A program made the position numbers and the translations under genes. The notes under the pieces are model-generated. The model did not search any database and was not told where the DNA came from. It saw only the letters and a list, made by a program, of their open reading frames with translations. Below are positions 17,086 to 25,338 of a DNA stretch of 64,000 nucleotides, in pieces. Within the stretch, counting starts at the first letter, position 1. Every line of letters starts with the position of its first letter. The stretch is taken from assembly GCF_000295935.2 (NCBI RefSeq), contig NZ_ALWO02000002.1:1-64000 (forward strand), given 5' to 3'. This DNA is from Indibacter alkaliphilus LW1. GTDB lineage: Bacteria; Bacteroidota; Bacteroidia; Cytophagales; Cyclobacteriaceae.

Positions 17086-18629
17086 TAAGATTTTACTGTA
17101 ATCGATTTGTTCCCTATAATAATTGGGTTTTCGTTGATTCTTCCTTCTTCAGACCCATTTTCCAACTTCAATACTCCCCTAGGGCAAACAGCTGAACAAA
17201 CACCACAGCCTACACATGATGCTCGTACTATATTCTGTCCGCGCTGGGCATACCAACGCACATCTATGCCCATTTCACAATAAGTAGAGCAATTGCCGCA
17301 AGATATACATTGTCCACCATTGGTCGTAATTCTGAACCTGGATTTGAAGCGTTGCACAATTCCTAAGTATGCTGCCAGAGGGCATCCAAATCTACACCAG
17401 ACCCTGTTGCCCATAAAAGGATAAAACCCAGTACCAATAACTCCTGCAAAGGCTGAGCCTATCGCAAATCCATACACACTATGCAACTGATCCGTGGCCT
17501 GACCCAGAAGTCCGAACTCCATAAAATAATTGACAATGGTCACCAAAGTCATGGCTACAGCAAATACCAATACCCCATGAACCATATATCTTTCTACGCT
17601 CCAGGCCTTCAAGGACTTATCCGAAAGCTGCCTGTATGGATCCCCCAATGTTTCGGCCAAGCCCCCACATCCACAGACCCAGGAGCAGTACCAACGCTTC
17701 CCATAGAAATAAGTGAACAATGGAACACATACTATGATCAGAATAATTCCCCAGACCAACATAAACATGCCTAAAGCTCCTGAGCTAAGCATGCCTTCCA
17801 TTCTGTAATCATAGAAAAAAGAATAATCCAAAGGCCAAATGTTTTTGAAATCATGCCATGGTTTATTGAGCAAAACCAATATTTCGGGAATCAAAAAAGC
17901 AAAAGCCAACTGAAAAAACATAACAGAGGCAGTCCTGATGGTTTGGTAGGTATTACCTCTATATTTTCGAAACATCCTGATCCCCATCACCAAAATAGCC
18001 AGCGTATAGATTAATCCATACAAAAACCATTGGGAAGCCGGATTACCAGAAAGAAAAATACTTAAGGGATCTACCATCAATACCAGATTGGTAAGGTATT
18101 CTGGAAACCAATAAAGAATAACATAAAACACTATCAACCAGGTACCGGTAATAATACCCAGCAATCCCCTTGATTTCATGGAAGAAAAATAGATTCCATC
18201 ATTCTTGATTCCTTCCGGCTCATTCCTATACAATGGCAAAATGTAAAGCAGACCTCCCATAACACCCAAACCTATTGAAATACCTAGAAAAAGATAGGGG
18301 TTATCCGAAACAGCCCCTTGGCTTGCTGCTTTGGTCAAGTCAAAGGCATAATCGTCCCAGATTACCTGATCCCAATCCTCATTGGATTTTAGCTCATCGT
18401 TGAAAGCATCAAAATAGTGGTTGAAATCTGAGACAAAAGAAAAATTACTGGAATAAGTTTCCCCATACATAGGCCTGAGAATCCGCAGCATATCATCTTG
18501 ATGCTCCTCCTTTACCTTGTCTTCCACCATTTCCCTTTCAAGTTGATAAGTTCCAATAAAAGGGATCAAACTGAAACCAATCAGTCCAAAAATAAATAAG
18601 ACTAGTCCGATTACCTGAATTTTTTTCAT
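17085..18629 (-). CDS. Membrane polyferredoxin, NosR/NapH/FixG-like 4Fe-4S protein
   Basis: 514-aa integral membrane electron carrier. About eight hydrophobic helices are interspersed with cytosolic cysteine motifs: CSWVCGCGG near residue 315 (a variant of the CxxxCP motif of NosR/NapH), CRFGCP near 405, and two C-terminal ferredoxin clusters, CISCGNCSTYC near 440 and CVGCGVCSAVCP near 475. A 100-residue N-terminal non-cytoplasmic loop lacks the FMN-binding domain of NosR. It probably moves electrons across or along the inner membrane. Its ATG overlaps the FAD oxidoreductase stop (ATGA), which makes that flavoprotein the natural electron donor or partner. The terminal acceptor is not identified. 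Confidence 0.85.
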   Translation of the reverse strand: MKKIQVIGLVLFIFGLIGFSLIPFIGTYQLEREMVEDKVKEEHQDDMLRILRPMYGETYSSNFSFVSDFNHYFDAFNDELKSNEDWDQVIWDDYAFDLTKAASQGAVSDNPYLFLGISIGLGVMGGLLYILPLYRNEPEGIKNDGIYFSSMKSRGLLGIITGTWLIVFYVILYWFPEYLTNLVLMVDPLSIFLSGNPASQWFLYGLIYTLAILVMGIRMFRKYRGNTYQTIRTASVMFFQLAFAFLIPEILVLLNKPWHDFKNIWPLDYSFFYDYRMEGMLSSGALGMFMLVWGIILIIVCVPLFTYFYGKRWYCSWVCGCGGLAETLGDPYRQLSDKSLKAWSVERYMVHGVLVFAVAMTLVTIVNYFMEFGLLGQATDQLHSVYGFAIGSAFAGVIGTGFYPFMGNRVWCRFGCPLAAYLGIVQRFKSRFRITTNGGQCISCGNCSTYCEMGIDVRWYAQRGQNIVRASCVGCGVCSAVCPRGVLKLENGSEEGRINENPIIIGNKSITVKS

Positions 18630-19984
18630 GCCCTTGACCCTATTAATCTGTGAAAGAAAGAACGCTTTGGAATTTCTATTTTTTTACCACTTACAGAGGC
18701 GTATTTTTCCAATACTTTTTTGTAAAATTTATCAAAAAACTCAGCGTTAAAATCAGCCTTATGCAAGTTTTGGAGTACTTTTTCCAAAGACCACCCTTCT
18801 TGAATTGCTTGGTCAAAAAATTCATGCCTCAACCTCCAACCAAAACTGTTTACTCCAAGAATTTTTTCCGATTCCTTTTCAAAAACCAGCCTAAGACAGT
18901 TCTTGCCACTTTCGCTTTCCCAATAGAAAGAATCAATACCCTCTTTCCTTTCATTTGGCACAAGCCCATAAGTCTGATACTCAATATCAAAAAACTTCGC
19001 TGAATTGAACCAGATTCCCGGTCGATAAGGGACAGCATTGTCTGAGGTTAGGTTATGCGCAAGTGTTTCTCCGTGCATTCTCCCAGTATACCAAACCTGT
19101 TCAATATTTTTCCTGTCATCTCCAGGCTTTTCTCTAAACTCAGCACAATCCCCAATCGCATACACATCCTGTATATTGGTCCTGAAAAAACCATCCACTA
19201 AGATCCCCCTGCCAATCTCAAGGTCCGAGTTTTTTAAAAACTTTACATTTGGGCTTACGCCAACTGCCAAGCCTACAAACTGACATTCAATTTTTTCACC
19301 CTTGTTGGTCAAAACTGAATCCACTTTCCCTGAATCATCCCCATAAATTTCTTTCAGCTCAGTTTCCAATCTCAAATCTATATGATGTTCCAATATATGC
19401 TTATTGACCAACTGTGCTTCTTCCACAGGTAATACATTATCCCAAAAATTCTTTTCCCTGACCAAAAATGTCACCGAAATATCCCTGCTCGCCAGCATTT
19501 CGGCCATTTCAATTCCGATCAATCCTCCACCGACGATCACAGCATGTGATATCCCTACCGTATTTTCCTCCATGATATCCAAGTCCTGTTTGGAATAAAG
19601 TCCCTGTACTCCATTGAGACTTTGTCCTGGCCAGTCAAATTTGTTAGGGACAGAGCCAGTTGCCAAAACCAAAACATCGTATCCAACTTTTTTTCCAGAG
19701 TCTAAAAGCAAAGTTTTATTGTTGAAATCCACTAACTCCACCCAAGCCTGTAAAAGTTGAATATTATTTTTCTCCCAAAACCAATCCTCATAGGGTTTGG
19801 TATGTTCAAATTGCATGTGCCCCATGTAAATGTACATGAGTGCTGTGCGTGAAAAAAAGAATTCAGTCTCTCCCGAAATCACCAGGATTTCCGAATTTTC
19901 ATCCTTTTTACGAATATTTCTGGCACAGGTGATTCCCGCTATACCATTGCCAATAATTATGATTTTTTTCTTTTTATCATTCAT
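18626..19984 (-). CDS. FAD-dependent pyridine nucleotide-disulfide-type oxidoreductase
   Basis: 452-aa flavoprotein. The N-terminal dinucleotide fold IIIIGNGIAGITCARN binds FAD, a second GGGLIGIEMAEML fold near residue 155 binds NAD(P)H, and the FAD-pocket closing motif YAIGDCAE lies near 275. It lacks the CxxC of thioredoxin or lipoamide reductases and resembles ferredoxin/rubredoxin reductase or nitrite-reductase NAD-binding halves. A C-terminal extension of about 150 residues is family-specific. It overlaps the polyferredoxin start by 4 bases and the DUF547 stop by 8, so the genes are translationally coupled. It likely feeds electrons from NAD(P)H into the polyferredoxin. This is inferred from gene order. 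Confidence 0.83.
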   Translation of the reverse strand: MNDKKKKIIIIGNGIAGITCARNIRKKDENSEILVISGETEFFFSRTALMYIYMGHMQFEHTKPYEDWFWEKNNIQLLQAWVELVDFNNKTLLLDSGKKVGYDVLVLATGSVPNKFDWPGQSLNGVQGLYSKQDLDIMEENTVGISHAVIVGGGLIGIEMAEMLASRDISVTFLVREKNFWDNVLPVEEAQLVNKHILEHHIDLRLETELKEIYGDDSGKVDSVLTNKGEKIECQFVGLAVGVSPNVKFLKNSDLEIGRGILVDGFFRTNIQDVYAIGDCAEFREKPGDDRKNIEQVWYTGRMHGETLAHNLTSDNAVPYRPGIWFNSAKFFDIEYQTYGLVPNERKEGIDSFYWESESGKNCLRLVFEKESEKILGVNSFGWRLRHEFFDQAIQEGWSLEKVLQNLHKADFNAEFFDKFYKKVLEKYASVSGKKIEIPKRSFFHRLIGSRA

Positions 19985-20735
19985 TCAGAGACCAGTCGTA
20001 TTTGATATTTGAGACTTTGGCGTTGGGTTTAATCTTGACTTTAGAATATTTGTTAAGGTAATCAATTAAGCTTCCCTTTTTGGTAAAATCACCTTTGAAC
20101 CATGAAAAAATCTGGGATATTTCAACCTTTTCGGCACTGATCTTATTGTACTTTGGATTGTTAATGAAGTCCTTCGCCGCCTTTTCTAATTGACTATCAA
20201 GCTTTTCGGCTGTAAAAGCTTCATTCAACAATGGAGGACAGGATATTGAGGCACAATTGACTGCAAAATGTATCCTTGGTTCGTCAAATTCCTTTCTGAT
20301 GATTTTGTGCTCTATATCATCCAGACTGGTATCTTCTCCACCTATTTTGAAGAATTTCTTGGTCCAAACGGTATTGACCATGGGCACATTTAAAGTAGGA
20401 TTAAGGTCCTTGATACTTTCCACTGGATAATTGTCCGCAATCAGCTTGATGGTAAATGCATTATAGGCATTGATCCAATAAGCCAGTTGCTCGTCTTTAG
20501 ACCAGGCTTTTTTGTCGGGTGCATTATTGCTCAATAGATTCAAGTATTCCTGTAGTCTCTTTTCTTCCTTGATAAAACCCTTGTAATCTACTTTCCCGTC
20601 TTTGGACACGTATTTTTTAAGAAGTTCATCAAAAATCTCATGAGAAGGAGCTTTCTCGGCAGCATCTGAAATCTCGTATGCTCCACAGGAAAAGTTCAGC
20701 AAAAAGAGTGTAATTAAAATCGATAAAGTTTTCAT
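19977..20735 (-). CDS. DUF547 domain lipoprotein
   Basis: 252-aa exported protein with a lipoprotein signal ending LLNFSC (Cys17). The DUF547 domain covers residues about 60-215, with LAYWINAYNAFTIKLI, the cysteine-containing core FAVNCASISCPPL and a following GDF segment. The function of DUF547 is not established. A conserved Cys pair suggests a thiol- or metal-linked role. It is the first gene of the overlapping set DUF547-FAD oxidoreductase-polyferredoxin-glycosyltransferase, sharing 8 bp with the oxidoreductase. The rhodanese gene lies 151 bp upstream on the same strand. Confidence 0.85.
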   Translation of the reverse strand: MKTLSILITLFLLNFSCGAYEISDAAEKAPSHEIFDELLKKYVSKDGKVDYKGFIKEEKRLQEYLNLLSNNAPDKKAWSKDEQLAYWINAYNAFTIKLIADNYPVESIKDLNPTLNVPMVNTVWTKKFFKIGGEDTSLDDIEHKIIRKEFDEPRIHFAVNCASISCPPLLNEAFTAEKLDSQLEKAAKDFINNPKYNKISAEKVEISQIFSWFKGDFTKKGSLIDYLNKYSKVKIKPNAKVSNIKYDWSLNE

Positions 20736-20886
20736 AAATATCTTTCGTATTAGTTGAGGTAAGGTACGAAGTAAACAGGAGGATTGTATTTGAATAAAGC
20801 TATTGACCTTCTAGTCCCTCCTAAATATGCTTAAAATTGAAAGTTTTATAATTCACCAAATGTCATTAAAAAGACATTTAGCAGCT

Positions 20887-21372
20887 TCAATACACCTTAT
20901 CCCCTTTACTCAGCCAAATCCCCCAAGTTTTGCTGTAGGCATGAACTCTATTGGTTTTACCATGCTCATCAAAAACCGGAAGACCCTCATTGACCCAATG
21001 AAAAATACCTCCATAGAGGTTGTAAACATTTTGATAACCGGCCTCCTTCAGCTTTTTTCCGATTTCCTGGCTCCTTGCACCAATGGAGCAATAGACTACA
21101 ATATCCTTGTCTTTGGGAATTTCGCTAATAGCCTCTAGTGAAAAAGTGTCGTAGCCTACCCATTTGGCATTCTTAATGTGGGAAACTTCAAACTCTGATA
21201 TTTCTCTGGTATCGAGAAAAAGTACTTCTTCAGTGAGTTTTTTGTCTTCTGGATAAACTAAGGGAAACTCTTTGTCATATACTCCTTTCAAAAGCGTTTT
21301 ATACGCCAAACTTTGACCCCAAACCATCGCAGAACTGAACAGAATTAAAATTATCAGAAAAAACCTTTTCAT
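20887..21372 (-). CDS. Exported rhodanese-like domain protein
   Basis: 161 aa with a cleavable signal peptide (residues 1-20, cut after VWG-Q). A single rhodanese domain has the catalytic Cys95 in the loop CSIGARS, so it could bind persulfide sulfur or redox-active thiols in the periplasm. The aspartate of LFLDTREISEFEVSHI and the C-terminal YNLYGGIFHW are typical. It lies between the Crp/Fnr gene and the DUF547 operon on the same strand. A nested inverted repeat covers its 5' leader (21382-21448). A weak 7-bp hairpin follows its stop (20858-20879). Confidence 0.87.
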   Translation of the reverse strand: MKRFFLIILILFSSAMVWGQSLAYKTLLKGVYDKEFPLVYPEDKKLTEEVLFLDTREISEFEVSHIKNAKWVGYDTFSLEAISEIPKDKDIVVYCSIGARSQEIGKKLKEAGYQNVYNLYGGIFHWVNEGLPVFDEHGKTNRVHAYSKTWGIWLSKGDKVY

Positions 21373-21381
21373 ATTCTTTCA

Positions 21382-21448
21382 ACACCCATTGAGTTCAATT
21401 GGTTGCCACAAAAAAACAGTGATCCAAAGTATCACTGTTAATGGGTGT
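21382..21448 (-). promoter_or_regulatory. Nested inverted repeats between Crp/Fnr-like gene and rhodanese gene
   Basis: On the minus strand, ACACCCATT (21448-21440) is followed at once by the 9-bp terminator hairpin, then 24 nt, then AATGGGTGT (21390-21382), the exact complement of the first element, ending 9 nt before the rhodanese ATG. The outer 9-bp pairing could enclose the terminator or hide the rhodanese start region. That such pairing forms in RNA is inference. Confidence 0.45.
21409..21439 (-). terminator. Rho-independent terminator after Crp/Fnr-like regulator
   Basis: A perfect 9-bp stem (AACAGTGAT/ATCACTGTT, 21415-21423 with 21431-21439) with a 7-base loop is followed on the minus strand by a run of T. 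It lies 24 bp after the regulator stop codon and before the rhodanese gene. Confidence 0.75.
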
Positions 21449-21462
21449 AAACCAAGATTGTT

Positions 21463-22176
21463 TTATCCATAGAAGTCTGAAAGTCTGGCAAGCCCTTTTT
21501 TGTCCAGGACAATGATCTTTTTCCCTTCAAAATCTATCAATTCGTCTTTTTTAAATTCAGAGAGTAACCGGATAACAGTCTCAGTAGCAGTACCTACAAG
21601 TCCGGCTATTTCTTCTCTGGTAAGCACAATATCTATTTTTTGACCTTCTTGGCCATCAATCCCATAGGTTTCACTTAATTTCAGTAGCGTGAATGCCAAC
21701 CTTTCTCTTATGGATTTTTGTGTAGCATCCGTGAGTTTTTCCTCCATGATACCCAAGTCATTGCAAATAGCTTTAGTGACTCTTTGATGAAATGCAGTAT
21801 CATCAGAAAGGACCTTTAAAAATGACTCCCTGGGAATAAAACATATTTTTGCATCTTCAACTATTGTAGCAGATGAGGAATAAGACTCTTCACCCAACAA
21901 AGATGTATAGCCCAGAAAATCTCCTTTTTGTGCAAGCCTGATAATCTGCTCTTTGCCGTTTGAGGCTGTTTTAAAAACTTTTACAATCCCTTCATTGATG
22001 CAAAAAATCCCCATAGGCTTGGTGCCTTCGTAGAAAAGTATCTGTCCTTTTTTATGGCTTATAAAATTCTTGTTGTCCGTAATGTGGCATAAATGCTGAT
22101 CAGAAACTCCCGCAAAAAGGGAAAACTTTCTGCTCACACAAAGTTCACATGCTATGCTTTTGGGTTGACTTTTCAT
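21463..22176 (-). CDS. Crp/Fnr family transcriptional regulator with N-terminal cysteines
   Basis: 237-aa regulator. Residues about 30-145 form a cyclic-nucleotide-binding-like beta roll, and the C-terminal 70 residues form a winged helix with the recognition segment VGTATETVIRLLSEF. Cysteines at 10, 13 and 30, with further ones in GIFCINEG and AKICFIP, recall the four-Cys Fe-S site of FNR, though the spacing (C-x2-C-x16-C) differs from FNR. It may therefore sense oxygen, NO or redox state. It lies next to the rhodanese and the polyferredoxin operon, which are plausible targets. A terminator separates it from them. Confidence 0.85.
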   Translation of the reverse strand: MKSQPKSIACELCVSRKFSLFAGVSDQHLCHITDNKNFISHKKGQILFYEGTKPMGIFCINEGIVKVFKTASNGKEQIIRLAQKGDFLGYTSLLGEESYSSSATIVEDAKICFIPRESFLKVLSDDTAFHQRVTKAICNDLGIMEEKLTDATQKSIRERLAFTLLKLSETYGIDGQEGQKIDIVLTREEIAGLVGTATETVIRLLSEFKKDELIDFEGKKIIVLDKKGLARLSDFYG

Positions 22177-22224
22177 ATTATCCTATTGCAATTATTCGAA
22201 ACTAACTAGTGCTTAAATATAGTT

Positions 22225-22250
22225 AAAAAGCTGACACATATCAGCTTTTT
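22225..22250 (-). terminator. Bidirectional hairpin terminator
   Basis: A 10-bp perfect inverted repeat, AAAAAGCTGA at 22225-22234 and its complement at 22241-22250, with a 6-base loop and A/T flanks. It directly follows the HsdR_N-like gene (its last base overlaps the stop codon) and lies upstream of the Crp/Fnr gene. Confidence 0.75.
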
Positions 22251-22723
22251 CAGACCTTAAATTCCGGGAGACCCTGTATCTGTTTGTAATTATTTGATGC
22301 TCGATCATAGGCAAAAAACAAATGTTGAACCCCATTACTAATTCCTACAAAAGCCGCTTGCACACTTTGATTATAGACAGTGACCTGCTCCATAGTCTTT
22401 TGGGTCAATTTCACTTCTGGAGCTTTACACTCTATCAGTAAAAATGGATCACCTTTCCTGTCAACAATGAGGATATCAGACCTCTTCTGCAATTGATTGT
22501 ATTTCAATCCTTTTTCAATGGCAAAAAGGGATTTGGGGTAATTTCTAAACTGAACAAGGAATGTGATCATATGCTGTCTGACCCACTCTTCAGGGCTCAA
22601 GATCAAATACTTCTTTCTCAGTGAGTCGAAAATGTTTAATTTACCGTCCATTTCTTCAATTTTCAGCTCAATTTCAGGAAAATTGAGCTTTGCTTGAAGA
22701 AAATTATATCTGTCATCCATCAT
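22250..22723 (-). CDS. Small protein with type I restriction HsdR N-terminal-like nuclease fold
   Basis: About 158 aa, consisting almost only of an HSDR_N-like PD-(D/E)XK domain. The nuclease signature is visible as SDILIVDRKGDPFLLIECKAP (Asp, then Glu-Cys-Lys). There is no helicase or methylase gene nearby, so it is not a working type I restriction system. Such stand-alone proteins are widespread in Bacteroidota with unknown function. I chose the ATG at 22723 (MMDDRYNFLQAKL). The longer frame to 22795 would overlap the divergent amidohydrolase start. The divergent promoters would lie in the 50 bp between 22724 and 22773. Confidence 0.78.
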   Translation of the reverse strand: MMDDRYNFLQAKLNFPEIELKIEEMDGKLNIFDSLRKKYLILSPEEWVRQHMITFLVQFRNYPKSLFAIEKGLKYNQLQKRSDILIVDRKGDPFLLIECKAPEVKLTQKTMEQVTVYNQSVQAAFVGISNGVQHLFFAYDRASNNYKQIQGLPEFKV

Positions 22724-22773
22724 GGCTGCAAATATCAGGTCTTTTGGAGAAGAATCACCTATATCTTTTAAAA

Positions 22774-24414
22774 ATGAAAAAAATATTGGACACATGCTTT
22801 TTAGTTCTTTTTTGTCTGGGTTTGCAGCATTGCAGCCCTAAAAAAGAATCTGTGGACCTGATTGTTCATAATGCCACAGTCTACACAGTGGATGATGGTT
22901 TTAGTATTTTAAAGGCTTTCGCTATAAAAGATAACCGCTTTGTGGAAGTGGGAAGTAACAGCTCCATTTTATCCAAATACCAAAGCGAGGAAATTGTGGA
23001 TATGGAGGGCAAACCAATCTATCCCGGATTTATTGATGCGCATGCACATTTTTTTAGATATGGTTTGGGGCTTCAGGTGGCTGACCTACTAGGTGCTGAG
23101 TCTGAAGAAGAATTGGTACATAGAGTTAAAGAACACCATGAAAAAAACCCGGAAGTAGCATGGGTCATGGGTAAAGGTTGGGACCAAAACCTTTGGGAAG
23201 GCAAGGAATTTCCCACCAGGGAAGCCTTGGATGAATTGTTCCCCGACAAACCCGTCCTACTCACCCGCATAGACGGTCATGCGGCATTGGCCAACCAAAA
23301 GGCCCTTGATCTCGGAGGAATTACCGCCAAAACGGAGATGGTAGGCGGCAAAGTGATTTTAGCTGAAGGCAAGCCAACAGGAGTCCTAATCGACAATGCA
23401 ATCAAATTGGTATCGTCCAAAGTCCCTAGCCCAAGTGAGGATGAAGCCAGAACAGCTTTTTTAAACGCCCAGGAAAACTGTTTCGCCGTAGGTTTGACCA
23501 CTGTAGTAGATGCAGGCCTGGAAAGAGAAACCATTGAACTGATCCAAAAATTGCAAGAGGAAAACGCCCTCAAAATGCGAATGTATGCCATGGTGAACCC
23601 CACTAGGGAGAATATGGATTACTATTTTGAAAAAGGCCCTTACCAAGATGACAAATTGACTGTCAAAAGCTTTAAAATATACGGTGATGGTGCATTGGGC
23701 TCAAGAGGAGCAGCATTACTCAGACCCTATCATGATCATGCAGATAATTACGGTTTCTTGCTCAAAAATCCGGAAGAGTTTGATGCCTTAGCCAAAGAAA
23801 TCTATGAACATGGTTTTCAAATGAATACTCATTGTATAGGGGACTCGGCCAATAGAACACTGCTTGATATTTATGCCAAATACCTCAAAGGGAAAAACGA
23901 CTTGAGATGGAGGATAGAACATGCCCAAATTGTCAGCACGGATGACATGCCCAAATTTGCCAGTTTCAGTATCATTCCATCGGTACAACCCACCCATGCT
24001 ACCTCTGACATGTATTGGGCAGAGCAAAGGCTAGGTCCTTTCAGGATCAAAACAGCCTATGCCTACAAAGATTTATTGGATCAAAACGGCATGCTGGCTT
24101 TGGGAAGCGATTTCCCTGTGGAGCATATCAATCCTTTGTATGGTTTTCATGCTGCCGTAGTCAGAAAGGATGCAAAAAATTGGCCTGAAAATGGTTTTCA
24201 ACCAGAAAACAGAATAACCAGAGAACATGCACTTAAAGGAATGACCATTTGGGCCGCTTATGCCAATTTTGAAGAAAAATTAAAAGGAAGTATAGAACCC
24301 GGTAAGTTGGCTGATTTTGTAGTTTTGGAAAAAGACATTATGACTGCCGATAGAGTTGACTTGAGAACTATCAAGGTAAAACACACTTACATTGGAGGTG
24401 AAAAGGTTTATTGA
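22774..24414 (+). CDS. Amidohydrolase family 3 (YtcJ-like) lipoprotein
   Basis: 546-aa metal-dependent amidohydrolase. The true start is the ATG at 22774, which gives the lipoprotein signal MKKILDTC...LGLQHCS. The longer frame from 22690 has no signal at its front. Metal-ligand motifs are FIDAHAHFF (HxH), a lysine-bearing VKSFKIYGDGALG, HCIGDSANR, EHAQ and the final Asp in ALGSDFPVE. The family includes hydrolases of N-substituted amides and exoenzymes of unknown substrate. A surface or periplasmic location follows from the signal. It is convergent with the HhH gene, with only one base between the stop codons. Confidence 0.87.
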   Translation: MKKILDTCFLVLFCLGLQHCSPKKESVDLIVHNATVYTVDDGFSILKAFAIKDNRFVEVGSNSSILSKYQSEEIVDMEGKPIYPGFIDAHAHFFRYGLGLQVADLLGAESEEELVHRVKEHHEKNPEVAWVMGKGWDQNLWEGKEFPTREALDELFPDKPVLLTRIDGHAALANQKALDLGGITAKTEMVGGKVILAEGKPTGVLIDNAIKLVSSKVPSPSEDEARTAFLNAQENCFAVGLTTVVDAGLERETIELIQKLQEENALKMRMYAMVNPTRENMDYYFEKGPYQDDKLTVKSFKIYGDGALGSRGAALLRPYHDHADNYGFLLKNPEEFDALAKEIYEHGFQMNTHCIGDSANRTLLDIYAKYLKGKNDLRWRIEHAQIVSTDDMPKFASFSIIPSVQPTHATSDMYWAEQRLGPFRIKTAYAYKDLLDQNGMLALGSDFPVEHINPLYGFHAAVVRKDAKNWPENGFQPENRITREHALKGMTIWAAYANFEEKLKGSIEPGKLADFVVLEKDIMTADRVDLRTIKVKHTYIGGEKVY

Positions 24415-24415
24415 A

Positions 24416-25114
24416 TCAGTCAAATTTCAAGTATGGCCGAAGCCTATCCAACCATTCTTCGTTGAAAATTTTAATCTTTAATAAATCCTCAGCATTTGAG
24501 TAAGGTCCGTGCTGATCCCTATAAGCCACAATAACTTTAGCAGCACCATAATTGACATAGGGATGCTTGGCAATTTCTGCAACCTCAGCATGATTTATAT
24601 CTAGGAGACGAAATATTCCGGGTTGGAATTCAAAATAATCAAAAATCCTCTCCATCACTTCTTGTTTTAATCCATATACTTCAAGTAATTGCTCCTTGTA
24701 CAACATTCCCCCCATTCCCTCTCTAAACTTGACGATCCTTCCTGCCAAGGTCTGACCTATACCGGGTACAACCTGAAGAGTCACAGAGTCTGCTTCATTA
24801 AAATTAAGGCGATTTAACTTTGGTGAAGCCCTTTTCGGAAAATCATCCTTTTTTTTAAGAGTATCTTGAGGCAAAAGCGAATTTTCTTTTACAAAATCTG
24901 GTTTATAATGGAGAAATCCAGCCTGCACCATACTATCAATCACCTGCTGGTATTCTTCATATATCTCTTTGTTTTGCTTCTGGACCAGTCGCCCATAAAA
25001 ATCCGGCACGAAATAAAGAAGGAGAAAAACTGGAACGATGAGTATAAATCCACGGGATTCTCTTTTGGTAAACCCAAAATAGGTTTTCAAAAAAAAGTAA
25101 ATTCTGGCTTTCAT
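24416..25114 (-). CDS. ComEA-like helix-hairpin-helix protein
   Basis: 232-aa protein with one N-terminal membrane helix (residues about 20-38) and two or three C-terminal helix-hairpin-helix units: VVPGIGQTLAGRIVKFREG, then HPYVNYGAAKVIVAYRDQHG and the final DRLRPYL. This is the ComEA/competence-type DNA-binding layout, often linked to DNA uptake, and the ladder of PGIG hairpins supports DNA contact. I chose the ATG at 25114 (MKARIYFFLK), because the upstream extension to 25201 is not protein-like. No other competence genes are in the window. Confidence 0.82.
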   Translation of the reverse strand: MKARIYFFLKTYFGFTKRESRGFILIVPVFLLLYFVPDFYGRLVQKQNKEIYEEYQQVIDSMVQAGFLHYKPDFVKENSLLPQDTLKKKDDFPKRASPKLNRLNFNEADSVTLQVVPGIGQTLAGRIVKFREGMGGMLYKEQLLEVYGLKQEVMERIFDYFEFQPGIFRLLDINHAEVAEIAKHPYVNYGAAKVIVAYRDQHGPYSNAEDLLKIKIFNEEWLDRLRPYLKFD

Positions 25115-25338
25115 AAAAATTTCATTTTGTGAAACATCCAATTGGAAAAAGATATTCGTATTTGAATAACGAAATTTAAAATATTGGAAACAAAAGTCCA
25201 AATAACTTTAGTTTACTTTCCATTTGTTTGAAAATAAGACCTGAGTTATTTAGATAGATTTTAAATTAGAGGTAGATGTCACGAAATATTCTTTTGAACG
25301 AGAAACTGAATTAAATTTGTATGCGAAAAGTACCTGAA

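Noticed and set aside
22250-22723. Type I restriction-modification system
   Set aside because: Only the N-terminal nuclease-like fold is present, without the HsdR motor, HsdM or HsdS.
22690-22773. Extended N-terminus of the amidohydrolase
   Set aside because: It would bury the lipoprotein signal that begins at 22774 and overlap the divergent gene.
22724-22795. Extended N-terminus of the HsdR_N-like protein
   Set aside because: It would overlap the start of the divergent amidohydrolase and its sequence is not family-like.
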